From Rhytidiadelphus loreus (taxonomy: Eukaryota > Streptophyta > Bryopsida > Hypnales > Hylocomiaceae), in contig OX344765.1 of assembly GCA_947034895.1 (NCBI GenBank), forward strand, positions 15,071,001-15,135,000: 64,000 nucleotides of DNA, given 5' to 3'. Within the stretch, counting starts at the first letter, position 1. Every line of letters begins with the position of its first letter. A model generated the notes under the pieces. It was not told where the DNA came from, made no database searches, and worked only from the letters and a program-made list of their open reading frames with translations. The translations under genes were made by a program, and so were the position numbers. This document shows, piece by piece, positions 20,832 to 34,100 of the stretch.

Positions 20832-21700
20832 TGTTCAGATAAACCATGGATTTTTCTTTCCACACATAATTCAGATTCAAAGTAATGGTCAATGCAACCT
20901 ATATTAAAATAAAGAACTCTGGATATTAAAAAATACAAAATTTAACAATTTAAAACATTAAAAAATTGGGTCATGAGAAGTTCACTATAATGTATGGACT
21001 GTGAGCAATTTAGACACTTCTTAAATAAGTAAGAAAATTTTGTCCATGCAAATCAACTATATCTGAAGTACGGTCTCTTTGATAGGGTTGATCTTCATAA
21101 TAAAATGAACTTAGGAAAAAGATAGTAAGCATTGCATGAAAACTTGCAACAAACAATCAAAGCATGAAAATCTTACAAAAATAAACCACAACGTTACTTG
21201 AAACGTTGTAGGTTACAAAAGACCAAGGATGATTAACTGATTACACATTAGATCAACAACAAAATTGTTATAGTGATTCATTCTCTTTGATGATGCCATT
21301 TGTCAAAATAGTCTTGACAAAGATGAAGAATTCTTTAACTTCTTCCACGAGGATGAAGGCACTCTAAGTCTTTGCCAATCATAATTGCAAATTTCCATTA
21401 CAAGTTTCGACCTTGAAAGCCATTTATTTTCAAGGTAGAGTCTAATCCCTTATGGGAATTAATATCACATTTTCTTCTCTTTCCCTTGTACATAGCACAA
21501 TATACTCATGCCAATATAAGCAGACAATGACCATGTTGGTAATGAAACAAAGAAAAACTACATTGCCACAAAACTCTCCTAATGAAGTTGCATCTATAGG
21601 TGGTGTTGATGAGACTATCGTTGGAGGAGTGGCGGAGTGGTGGAGGACAGTTTGGGTTTTGGCTTTGACGATGTTGTTAAATTTGTATAGCTTGACATTG
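20832..21700. other. Gene-free stretch
   Basis: Only short open frames (for example 21452-21715) with no recognised similarity. Confidence 0.45.
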
Positions 21701-21709
21701 ATGAATTTA

Positions 21710-23720
21710 CACTAGAAGAAACCCTTGTTTTCTGTGTTGTTTTAAAAGATGTGAAAATGCGTTTATTATTTTGAATTAAAGGCATGTCAACTCTAATGTC
21801 ACCTAAAATCCGTCGAAGGCAACGTTTCTATAAACGGCTAAAATCTTGTAAAATGTGCATTGATGAAAATGGCTGCAAATACCTCGTGTTTGCACCCTCC
21901 AATCCACCACATCGATGTCATAGCAGCCGCACCATTCTTTTTTGTTTGGGCAATGTTCATTTAAAAAATAAATAAATAACTGCTATGAAAATGTAGCATG
22001 TCACATGATTCACTGAAAATACGTGGTATTAATGGTATTGAATTATTTAGAATTAAAATGATTTAATCTTACAAAATAATTATTTAAAAAAAAAAAAGAC
22101 AAAAAATCAAAAGAAATTCTAAAATTCTAAAATAATTTATGACCTACCATTTAAAGAACTTCTGGTGGAGAAGTCAAGTAATTACATCATTGGTGCTTGT
22201 AAAAATGAGGGGAAGAAGGGTCCCTTTTATACCGAAATCCATTGTCCGTCCATGACAAAGGATATGGGATAATTCAAAATTGAAAACTTGGCCACATAAC
22301 ATGCGGATGTTTTTTCAAATATTCAATTTTGAACAAAAATTTTGTTTTATATATCTCATACGGGTTGCCTTACTTCCTACCAACCCACTAGTATAAAAGC
22401 TAAAGGACCAAGGCTTCTTTACTTCAAATAAATACTCAAAATTGCCATCTATACAGAAAAGAGTAAAAAATAAACTTAATCGTTTCTTTTGCACATCTAA
22501 CCGTAGTATCTTACACCTGATTAGTATGAAAATGTGTTGAAAAAATTTCAAAATTTTTGACCGCATACATTGCAAGGTATCAGGGTTTAAAGTGAAAAAA
22601 GAAAATTTCAGCACATTACGGGACTAGATTATTTGACTTTGAACCTTTTTAAATTAAATTTTTTGCACTACAAAGTTTTGAGCTTCAAATCTTTATTGTG
22701 GGGGATTGAGCTGAGAGTCTAGGAAAAAAAGGGACTTCAAAATAACTTAATTTGTATTCTTTAAGAAATTATTAAGTAGAAATAGGTATGAGATAGAAGG
22801 AAAATCTAAATTATTAATATCCTTAAAATGGAATTATAACACAATGATCCCAATGGTGAGATTGTTTTAGCAAGAAAACTAAACCATGTGGAACTTTTTT
22901 TTTGAACAATTGTAAAAATTGCATTAAATACTGAATCTTGCAAGTTATTTTTTCAAGAAGATGGTCTAATTGCCCAAAAAACAAGATTATCCATAACTTT
23001 CTCATAACAAATTCAAATGGAATAAATCAAAGCTTTCCATGTAGACAAAAACATAATCTATGAGAGAGAGAAAAAATTTAATTTAAATTTTCAAATTTTT
23101 GTTTGTTGACCCCCATGGCCCCATCCCCTATTTTGAGCTTATTTGGGCATAACTTTTGTTCTTGAGCACTGGTTGGAAAAAAAAAATTACATTTCCATGA
23201 AGCTAATCAAGTTTTTTATCTTCAAAAAAAGTTTCAAAAAATCATGACAAAAATTCAGCCCATAGGTACTTGCCCAAATTTCCATTTGTTCCCAATAGTC
23301 CTTTAGGGGATAAGGAGCTCATTGTTTCATTCATAATGTACATCCATTTTATTTTTATTTTTATTCAAAGTATGCCATATGACTGCCCTTCCTCTATTTA
23401 TTTATCATCTAGTTTGCATTTTATCTCATTCCACTATAACATACAAAAATTTATTCAAATGAATCTAAACTTTTAGTTGAAGTGACACTTTTATATTTTT
23501 TAAGACATTTTAATAAACATGACCATGTTTTATTTGATGTCCGGAAAAACATACACATTCCTTGGGTCATCCACCTATTTTTGCTTTGACATCACCATGT
23601 CTTCCCCAACATTAGTAAAAATTTGCCTCCCATAGGCTCAGAATTTGTGACACATTGATGTCAATGAAAACATAACCCGTTTTTTTGTAACATCACAGAA
23701 AATAAGGGTTTCTTATAGTG
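21710..23720. mobile_element. Non-autonomous CACTA element 3 (2011 bp)
   Basis: Left end CACTAGAAGAAACCCTTG pairs with the right end (reverse-complemented CACTATAAGAAACCCTTA), and the similarity continues through TTTTCTGTG, about 31 bp in all with few mismatches. The 3-bp duplication TTA lies at 21707-21709 and 23721-23723. It contains sequence homologous to the TTAA-type element at 58095-59543, so a second transposon is nested in it. A short frame at 21784-21975 is Cys/Lys-rich but unrecognised. Confidence 0.9.
22440..23309. mobile_element. TTAA-type element fragment nested in CACTA element 3
   Basis: Right terminus GTCCTTTAGGGG followed by ATAA. From about 22440 the sequence is homologous to 58670-59543, sharing for example GACTAGATTATTTGACTTTG and AACATCTAACC(A/G)TAG. 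The left terminus was not found; the part around 22345-22400 instead resembles 40100-40180 (PyTACCAACCCACTxGTATAAA). Confidence 0.65.
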
Positions 23721-23723
23721 TTA

Positions 23724-26120
23724 AAAGAAGGCACGTGGAGAAGAAGACCAATGTGTATGCAATTGAAGGTCACACAACATCTCTACATATAGTTGTCGAG
23801 GGACAATGACCAAATGCCAAGGAGCTACATGTAATAAAGAAAGTAAATTACACAATCACACATTAAAGAAGATGTCTAATAATATATCTACAGTAGGAGG
23901 GACGTTTAGTACAACGTCTTTAATACATAGTTGTTCATGTTCATAGACAAACAATTTGTGTCATATCAATGACATTTTGCACATACAATTTGTGGCAAAC
24001 ATCACATCCTTACGCAAGTAGACTAAATCAATAGTGAGACGTCTCCACTGAAAAGTAGACTAGCAACAGTCCAGAATATTGTCGTCGATGTCTGAAGATG
24101 AAGTAGTCATTGTTTCCTATCATGACCTTCATCTTCAGGTGTGCTCATACCATCTTGGTGAACAAGGGAGACATTGGAGGTGACTCCTAAGCCTTGCAAG
24201 AGATGAAGGGTAAATAATTAGAAGTCATAAACGATCATAGCATTGTAACATTCTTTTGGGGACAAATTCGATAGTGTGCCACATATGCTTGGAAAGCTTG
24301 TAAGGAGACACATCCATGGATTTAAAGAATGCAAGGATAAAAGTTGGGAGTCAAAAGTTATGGCTCTTCAAAGTTGGTAGTGTCCCGGCTGCGTCCCAAA
24401 AGGGTGAGATGTGGGAGCCAAGATTTTAGAGGATTTCTTTTAGTCAAATAGGGCATGACGCATACGAGGACGCATATTGTTGGAAAGCTAAAGAGACAAG
24501 CTTTCTATAATATTAAGGCTCATTAAGAGATGCTAAGAGTTATAGTCATTCAAAGAGGGTGGAGTCCTAGAGAACTACTCTCCTAAGGGAATCGGACCTT
24601 TGGAGGGTCATAACTTCCTTAATACTTGTTGCACTTGAAAAAATGAGTAGTTAATAGTGATCTACGGAAGAATAAATTGTGAAAAGAGTAGATTACAAAA
24701 ATGGACTTGTACTCTAGATATGAAGTCTAGAGCTAAAAGTTATCCCAATGAAAAGATTGGGAGTCTTTGGAGGCTAGGTTTCGAAGAGACAACTTGAAAA
24801 TGGGTAGTCTTTCAAGTTGGGGAGTGTCTTGGGTGTTTTGAGAGACTTTTAGGATGGAGAAGGTTGTTGAATCTCATAAAGAATATTACCACTGTTGAAG
24901 CCTCACTACCACTTGTGTGTTACTATAGAGTGTTTGTGCACTTCTTAATATCGGATGAATGAATCCTGCTCTACATTTGGCCATGGTGTGAGTCTTGATT
25001 GGTGAACCCTGGTAAGTGAGTTCAAGGTGAGTCCTAAAGTAAAGTGGGTTGGGCTTAGTGGAGAGTTGGGTACCATTCAAAGGCTAGCATTGATGGGGAG
25101 TAATGCCACCACTGAGTGCTTGGACATCAATGGAAGTTCCACCCCCATATCATCAAATGACATGCTTGGTGTCTTGTGAGAGTTAAGTGTTGAAAGTCAC
25201 AGAGGAATGGAGAATCCCGTGACTAGAGTTGGAACCTAATGTTGTATGTGTGAGGCATGTATAGTGTTAAGCAATCATGACCTTTAGTGTCACTAGAAGT
25301 TAAGTGCTACAAGAAGCACTTGGAGGTGAGCCTGAAGTGGTAAGTGTCACTAAAGGCGTGACACTTTCAAATGGAAATGTAGAGATAGGAAGTTCACAAT
25401 GCAAGTTGTGCAATAAAAGAAATTACATTGATGATGTTATATTTTGAAGTGAGTTGTTGCATTATGCCTAGAAACATGCAATGATAGCTAAAACCTACAA
25501 CAACTAAATAGTACATGCAGAAAGATGTTGATAAAGCTAGGAAATCAATTCCTCGGACTCAATGTCATGTGAAGATTGTCTCCAACGCAAAGCTTGAAAA
25601 TGCTACACTACCATCAAAGTTCTTCCAAATGGCTCCAATAAGCGCAAGCAGACTCCTTAGAGGTAGACAAGGCCTGCATTGCAAAGTTTCAAATTGTAAG
25701 GAATAGATGTGTATAGTGCATGTTACACACCTTTCATCCCGATGTCTTAGGTACACTTTTTATTTTGCGTCTAAAAAAATAAATCTTAAAAACTAGCATA
25801 GGTGAAGAAAGTATTTATTGTGCACTTTGGAATTTGCAAACAACCACCTTGACTAGTACATTCTTTTAAGTACTAGTATTTGCCTAAACTACACATGACA
25901 GAACAAAGGTGCTAATTCATACATGAGATGTGTGAAGGCACACAATTTCTAGTACTAGAAAATTCTAGTATTACATATTCACAATGCTAATTTACACAAA
26001 CATTATTGTAGTAGCCAAGTGTTCAGGGTTAGTACTTGGAGCATATTGATTAGAACTCTGATTGTGCACATCCTTCTTTAATCCACCATGCATAGGAATA
26101 AGAGACTTCAAATTTCCTAC
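23724..26120. other. Unrecognised intergenic sequence, slightly GC-richer from about 24000
   Basis: Contains frequent AGTGCTTGGA-, GTCACTAGAAG- and TAAGTG-like words and several short frames, but no domain, tRNA or clear transposon termini. It could be LTR-like or decayed coding material; I cannot say. Confidence 0.4.
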
Positions 26121-26126
26121 AAAACC

Positions 26127-26495
26127 TTACTTATAAGAAATTATTGCATATTCGGTGAAGCCTTTATTTTGAAAGATGCCACTCACTAGCACCTTCAACA
26201 AAATAGATAGGTATTGGATCCATACCCTTAAGCATTGAGAACAGGACTTCCACTGTGCTACATTTGTTTCAACTGCAAACTCTATCCATTTCACCTTTTT
26301 GTGCTAAACATGGTTCAAGAAGAATCCTACAACAAACTTTTTTTCTACATGAGTAGGTGTATGAGTCTTCTTGTAGCATAGGGAGTACAATGTCTTAACC
26401 TCTTTGCGGAGATTGGGAGTCATCTTCTTTGCCAAAGAAAAGCCATTTCTCATTTTCTCTGCCTTGAAGACATATTCCACTTCGTCAAGATTTTG
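26127..26495 (-). pseudogene. Decayed reading frame, protein unrecognised
   Basis: Reading the minus strand, a frame of about 123 codons is interrupted by a single stop (TAG at 26304-26306). The first part has a protein-like Lys/Glu-rich composition (LDEVEYVFKAEKM, TPNLRKEVKTLYSLCYKK). In DNA this AT-rich, such openness suggests a former coding region, probably of a transposon, but I recognise no family. Confidence 0.25.
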
Positions 26496-26809
26496 AGGTC
26501 AAGATTGGTGTTCTCATTTCAACTACTATATAAGTACACATATCAATTCAACTTTTGTTTTCTTGTATGTTTTTTTTTTATATTTAAAAAGCACATATCA
26601 TTACCAAAAAATAAATTGCACTACCTTGTAGACAAAAGAGGCGATTTGATTGCAATCCTTATATTCAATATTTTACTCTTTGAAATTACTAGCATAACTA
26701 CTAAAGAACTCTCTATTCAAATGAACATGTTTGAAAGATTGAAATACATCAAAATCAACAACATTGCAAGGGAGGCTCAATTTCCAATCATGCAATTTGC
26801 ATAACTACT

Positions 26810-28080
26810 AAGGTAGACAAAAGGAAATGGTTTAGAACAAAAAGAGAAACAATTCTCAAGCACCAAAGACTACGTCAACAAAACACCACAAATCCAATGT
26901 GATGACACCTATAATTATCACAAATTACAAACCATAACTAAATGTAGTTACTACTATATGATAAGATTTATTTTTATTGGTTCATTTTGGCAAGTGTGAT
27001 AGGGCTTCCAACGTAATGTACTATACAATGCATTGTTTGGACATTATGTGAATAAATTATGAATTTTCAAAGTTCTAATGAATGGCATACCATAAATTGA
27101 CACTAGGTTCTAATGTTTAGATTCTGTTCATTTTTAATATTAATATCTTCATTCTAAAAAAAAAATTAATCATGGCTATTTTTTTTTTATCAATAATCAT
27201 TTTAGATGTACTATACTTACCTAATAAGGACATGCACAAAATAGTGTGCTAGTATGAAAGCAACAAAACTATGCATTGAGACTACTCTTAAAGTCAATTT
27301 TAGTCCAAGAAGTTACCATTTTTTTTTGTTGGTAGAGCAACTTGCACCTTGGAATGTATGCAAGTTAGGAAAAATGGATAGATGCATTTGGATATGTAGG
27401 TTCATCAACAAAATCATTTATTGTAAATAACTCTCATCCAAATATTGGCGAATCTGGTATTTTTCTAAGAAGGATTTGAGGATTTCATCCACTTATCCAA
27501 GCCATTATTTCTAGTGTTAAAAGGATGACAATGCTAGTCTTTAACACTAGAATCCTCAAATCCTTTTGTTTTTAGCACCAAAGACTGGCCATTGTTTTTA
27601 GTGTTAAAGAAGCCAATGCCAAATGAGATAAGATTCTGGCAAAAATTTGCCAAGAGAAAATTGGCTGCCCCAAGAAGAATAGTGACCCTTCCCAAAGGCT
27701 AGGTCTCATTAAAATTTTGTGGTGACACTAATTTTGAATACGACACTACCGGTACCGTTCCCCCGTGAAGGACGAATCACTTAGTGTAGTATGGAGTACA
27801 ATTTGACACAGCCACCCTCTGTGTCCGCAATGTGTACATTCACCTTACTGAAGTTGCTGTATTCAGTAGAATCGTAGGAGTTTGCAACAGTCGTACAATC
27901 CTAGAATTTTATGCTTTCATCAGCCTCACAAAGTGTAGGTCTGCAGATTGACTGCTTGGCCACATCATTCGCAGGCTTGATTTCGCAAGGTCGCTGAAAT
28001 CGCAAGAACCTTGTGACAGACGCAGGCTCTAGATTGATATGTGCTCTAAATTATAGAAAGAGTTTGAATTTGCCGGCAAG
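26810..28080. other. Intergenic region upstream of the METTL13-like gene
   Basis: A small foldback (AAGGATTTGAGGATT with its complement) lies at about 27468-27565. GC content rises after about 27740, and the final few hundred bases are presumably promoter and 5' leader. No TATA box stands out. Confidence 0.45.
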
Positions 28081-28109
28081 GGGGAGGTTGTGAGAGCTAG
28101 CATTGCGAG

Positions 28110-31100
28110 ATGGGCAAAGGGGTAGTGCTGCCGGGCGCAGGGTCGAGGGTTCCCTTGCCGGCATCCCTGACGGATTTCCGGGAAGAGAGCTACTGGGACG
28201 AATTTTTCAAGGCCAGCAAGGGACGACCCTTCGAGTGGTATGGCGATTGGACATCCCTGCCCAAAGTGTTCTTGGAGTTTCTAGGATTGAGTCCATCCCG
28301 CCAGCCGCCACTGCAAATCCTGGTGCCTGGTTGTGGAAACTCCGCGCTGTCGGCGACGATGTACGATGCTGGATTCCACAACATCGTCAACGTGGATTTC
28401 AACAAGCGTGTCGTCATGGAGATGCTGCGGTTGCATGTCCGGGTGCGCCCTCTCATGAAATGGCAGGTCATGGATATTACCAAAATGCAGGTCCTGGCTT
28501 AAACCCTAAACCCTAGAGATGCCACTGACTTTTTCCTCCTTGTCGTTTGGCAATTCAGATCGCCATTGTAAGTGTTGTTACTCTGAGTGATGAAAAGGCT
28601 GGAATTCAGGAGCTAACTCTTAGTGTTCTTTAGTTCAGAATTTAGGGTTTCTTGAATTCGTTGTGCACTTTGATCGTGATCTTGATGCATGTTTGGCTTC
28701 ACACCCTAGAGCTGCCACTGATTTCAATTGACTTTTGGCTTCTTGATTCTTGGCAATCTCTATCGCTATTGCAAGTGTCGTTACTCTGATGTGGGGTGGG
28801 GGGGAGGAACACTCTGGATAATTCTTAGTCTTTTATTGTTTATGACTTGGGGCTTAGTGAACTGTGCGCTTTGTGATAGTAATGTGTGTTTGACTTCACA
28901 GTTTGCAGATTGTTCGTTCGATGTGGTGTTGGACAAGGGGAGTTTAGACGCACTGTCAGGAGAACCAGATGAACCTCAAGATGCAGCGAAAGGATTTCTT
29001 GCCGAGGTCCGGTTATTCCATTTTTTGACCCAGGAACTGGATTTGTTTTCTCGTGCCTTTGACTCTGCATTGGCTATGATGCTTTTTCTGTTTGTCTGTT
29101 TGTCAATCACTAAGGTGTATTAGTAAGTTTGGAATGCCTCATATGGCCACAATGAGTTAGTGATCTGACGCACGGTGGTACCACGAGAAGACATGAATCA
29201 TTTTTCTAACAATGACAAATGAAATATAAGGGATGGAAGTGGAACCATGGTGCTTCGTTAAAGTACCATTGTTTATAGATTTTTGAAGTGTGCTGCCCAG
29301 AAGTGTCACTAGGTCAACCCAAATTCAGCAAAAAGTGTATTCATAATGGCCATCTCACTCATCTATTGTGACCTCAATATTTACTTAAACTAACATAATG
29401 TCAAAGCCCTATCATGGCCACAGTTTTTGCAAAAATTTGCACTGTGGCCTTACGTGAAAGGTAAAAGATTCCATGATGACCTCTAAGTTGTGTCATTACT
29501 GTCACTGAAAACTTTGGTTTGCGCCACATTCACATCCGATGTGGCAAAATCTCTTTTATTCAAGAGTGTCCGTCTTACACCAAATGCATGACCAAAATGC
29601 ACTTTTCTGTTGTGCTCATCTTTTTTATTTTTATGGTGAGTCATCATTTTGGTGTTTTATGTTTCATTGACTTCACCTAATTATGATTACTGTAGGTACT
29701 ACTAATTTCAAGAAAGTGACTTTCCACTACAAAAATATCTATGTGTTCGAAAATATCTTTGTAATTTGAGGATTCTGCAACCCAGACTGTATTTGTGGCT
29801 TGCTAAATTTGAACTACAGTAGTTTCAATATTTTGGTGTGGTCTTGTTTTTGCCAGAAGAAAGGGTTTGCCTAGGTTATGAAATTTTCTAGTTGGGGCCT
29901 CATTAAATTCAAAGCATATCATTCAATGGGAGGTGGCAAGATTGGTAAGCAACATCTTCATACCTGATGATGGTCAATTGTTATCTCATGGCAGGTGAGG
30001 CGAGTTCTGCGAGATGACGGGAAATATGTTTGTGTTACACTTGCTCAGGATCATGTGCTAGGTGGGCGAAATCCCTGGCTACATTTCTTCTGTTAGTACT
30101 GTTTGGAATTCATAATCATGAACAAGTTGTGAATCTTTCGCATTACCTTTGATTGATGCTACGTGGCCCTGCAGGATTACTCTTCAGGCATTTCAGAAGT
30201 GGCTGGGACGTTGCGGTGTACCAAGTAAAAGAAGATACAACGGACATGGCAGTCTTGCAGCCTCTGCTCGTAGTGGCTACGAAGATTGTTTCTGTTGAGG
30301 TTTCTCCTGTGAAATCTTTCTTGGAAGTCATCAACCCAACGGCAGCTAATGCAGAGCAGGTGAGGATTTTGTGCTTCTCACTTGTAAAAAAATTAGAGAG
30401 GTGATTCCTCGTTTTTGCTCTGCATGAATGAGATCTCGCCTGACAACCTTTCTATCTGATTGTAGTGCCACTACTGGTTAAATGCTACACAACTGCATTG
30501 TCAAGCTTACTGTGCAGAGTAGGAAGTGATTGCAAGACTTAGGCCCCGCTTGCACCACCCAAGTAGTGACTTTAGCTAACTGGAATCAGTTACTGGGTGC
30601 CCGCACTTTCAACGTAGCGTTAGCTGTTAATTGGCACTACTTGGTGCAGGTGGGGCCTCAGTGAAATTTACTTCATTAGAAATATCGACTCGTTAGCTTG
30701 ATGCTCGCCTTTCTAATGTAGTCTGTCAAATTTAGTGACTTGGCATGTTTGAGTGCTCTATCATACTATTTTATGCAATTCAGATGAAAGGTGTAGTGAC
30801 CGTGATTGAAGGAGAAAACGAAGAACGCAGAAGTGTTTCAAACTCCGTGACATTGGAGGATCAGTCAGTTGAAGCGAGTAATTTCGAAATATACGATGAA
30901 TTAAGTCCAGGCGCTGTAAGGACGGTGAAGTTAGGAGGTCACTATCCTGCAGTGATCCTTGATGCCAAGTCCAATTCTGAACCTCACATGTTTAAGGCGG
31001 CTGTTTTCTTAGTCCCAAGGGTAAGCTCTTGATGATTTCTTCTCTCTATTATCACCGAATCTATGTTAGTTTGCTTTGCAAATTGGTTAGTTCTTTTGAT

Positions 31101-34100
31101 AGATGACATATTTATGCATATGTGCAGGGTCGAGCACATGAATGGCTCTTCTCCACTGAGGAAGGACAATGGGATATTGTTGAGGCTGCAAAAGCAGCGC
31201 GTCTTATAATGGTAATCTGGCTGCTCTGTATTTCCTAGTATGTTGCAAGATTTGAGTTCTGGACATTATTATTCCAGTCGCTGGAGGCGTCCCAGTGAAA
31301 ACACAACTCTGTTTCATCGTAATTTTACAGTTTGAGTCTCTCTAGTATCTGCTTATTTAACAACGATTTGAACAACCAATTTCTAATCTGGATTACTCTC
31401 CGATGCTAATGACTACCGGTAGTTCATGTGTGCTTATTGAGAATTATCATATTAATTAGAGTTGGACATGGTCATTTACATGCAGGTCATGCTAGACACA
31501 CAGCAATACCCAGGAAGTTTAGCTGCAGTTCAGGTTTTTCCAAGTTTCCATTTATTTTTATAGTATCATTCTCCTTTGTTCATATGTTTCTTTGTATGTT
31601 TACTGAATGGTTGTGGGTTTTTTGCTGTGACTTTCTTGTCCAGAAGACCTTGATTTCTACTTTCCATCGCTTTGAATGCGCTTCAAGTTGTCTTTGTATG
31701 CTAGCTTTTACCTAGCCTTTTAAAACTTAATTGAAGTTCAAAGTCAATTCGCAAACTAGAGTAGGAAATTACATTTCCTATTCTTGTATTCTTATACTCA
31801 TACCTGGGATTGGTCTGGCACGACGCAGGACGAACTGTCTCACGTAGTGAAGCATTTTTTGCCCCTTGACTGCAAGGATTCTAAAGATATTCCGTAAGTG
31901 CTCATTACAATTTTGCATTCTTCGCCGAGTGCAACTTCTGCTTGACTAGGCTTAACTGACTGGCTTTTGCAAGTTGTTTGCTCAGTTCCGATATATTACT
32001 ATCGTATAGGTTCAACATTTTGCGCATTTGTAAGCAGAAGATTCTCTGTTTCCAAAACAGCCGTTATGATTCTTTTGCAATAAAGGGACCTACAGAAGAA
32101 GATCGTTGTCAAAATTATATTTTATCATTCTACAACAGTTTTTCATCTATGTGAGCATCAGTTTGCTGAGAAGTCTCTGCTTGGACAGATACATGACCAC
32201 AGATGATGGTGTACACCGGAGAACTGTTCTTGAAGAGGTATGTGCCCACTGGTATATCATCTTGTAATGTCTTAATAACATTTTGAAAAGTTTTTAAGTT
32301 TGACACATCTAATAATGAATAAGTGGTGCCTGTGTAGATAAACTCGCCAGTTACGGGTACAATTAAGGTTGAAGACGTGGTACTTGAGTATAAGAACAGC
32401 AGTGAAGACGGTGTGTCAACCACAACACAGAGCTTCTATCGTCGGCTCATCTTTGGCAGGAATCAAAATCTTATTCAGTCTGATGCAATATTAGTACCTT
32501 ACTCAGCAGTTTCTAAAGATGCACAACACCAAGCAAATAAGAAAAAAAATAAAAGAAAGGGTAAAGTGAAGGAGCCATTGCAGGAAACCAAACAAGGTAA
32601 ATCTCATACAGGCACCACTTGTTGTCAATATTCTGAATTTGTTTCCCTCTTAGATCGTATGGTGTTAGAATTATGTTAGAATTGCTGTTTGATTCTTCTT
32701 ATTTATTTGATTCGAATGTCACAGGCAACGACGACTATAATTACTTGTCATGTGCTTTTCTCCACTGCCTGTATTTTGCTTATTGTTTTGAAGTTGTCCA
32801 ACGGCATTTTTATTTTACTAATTGCTCTCTATGTTACTAATTTTCTCTTTTGTGGTTACAGATGCGATTGAATACAGGGTGGACCATAGTCAGTTGGCTT
32901 GTAGCTATCATGCAGGGATCGTTGCAGGTCTTGCATTAATTACTCGCAACCTAGAGCAAAGCTGGACTATCGAAGTGCCTGTAAATATTCTACACTTAAG
33001 TTTTTCAAGTCTTTTTTACATAGACTTTATGTCATTATGGTGCGGTAATTTCAGAGGTGGATCACTTATCTGACAGAATCACTTATGTTGCGATGGTTTT
33101 GTGTCTTTTGTAAATTGCTTCTCTGATGTAGGCAGTTATTTTTATCTCTTTTTTTTTTTTAAATCCCACCCGTTGGTGGATGCCCCGTCTTGTTCTTGGG
33201 ATCAAGCTTCATGATGGTATGGACCAAATTAACAAAAGTCTGTCCTTGCAGGTAAGAGTGATGGTGGTGGGCCTCGGAGCCGGAATGTTACCCATGTTTC
33301 TGCACAACCACCTCCCATTTGATGAGATTGAGGTTGAATCTCTTAACCTGACTGGAGAAGAATATATCGTGTTCTTTAAGTAACAGATAGGCAAGAAGAG
33401 AATATGGTTGCTCTCAACACTAGTATCGTTTGTGCAATTGCCATGTTCTTTTCTGCTTCATGTAGTCATCTTATTTTACTTGTGTTTCTTTGTCCAGGTG
33501 GTGGAGTTGGATGGTGTAATTGCACAATTAGCGGAGCGCCACTTTGGGTTTGTCCAGACTGACCGTATGAAGGTAATCCATCATTTATATCTTGGATGAA
33601 TGCCTGACAAATCGGGGAGTTGATTGAGGATGATCACTGTGACCGTAGGGAAACCTTCCCATGGATCATGAAGAAGATTCTCTTTATGATGTTGTCTATA
33701 AGTTCCTGAAATAGTCCAAATTTACTTAAAGCCCTGTTTAGTAATCGAAATGCCGCAAGTAAAGGATGAATAGCATTTTATCTGCCTTAGTTTAGGCAAG
33801 ATGCAGAAGTCATACTTGGTGATCCTTCTTGGTCAAGAGCAAAAAGAATTTGTATCACCTGCTCATATCTCCAATCTCCACTGTGTCCAATATTGCAGCT
33901 ACACATAGGGGATGGTATACAATTAGTGCGTGCAATTGCAAAGCAAAATCTTGAAGACCTCGCCGACTTTCTGGCTGCCAGTCATATTAGCGAAAGTTCA
34001 AGCCCAGTGAAGGACGAAAGGTTGAACGTTATTATTATTGATGCAGATGCTGGCGACTCAAGGTATGCTATCGCACCCTGTGAACTCTTTCCAAGGTAGA

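Noticed and set aside
24000..25500. LTR retrotransposon
   Set aside because: No paired long terminal repeats, primer-binding site, polypurine tract or gag/pol frames could be identified.
28103..28516. 137-codon frame overlapping METTL13 exon 1
   Set aside because: It is in a different frame from the conserved methyltransferase exon and shows no similarity; it is a shadow of GC-rich coding sequence.
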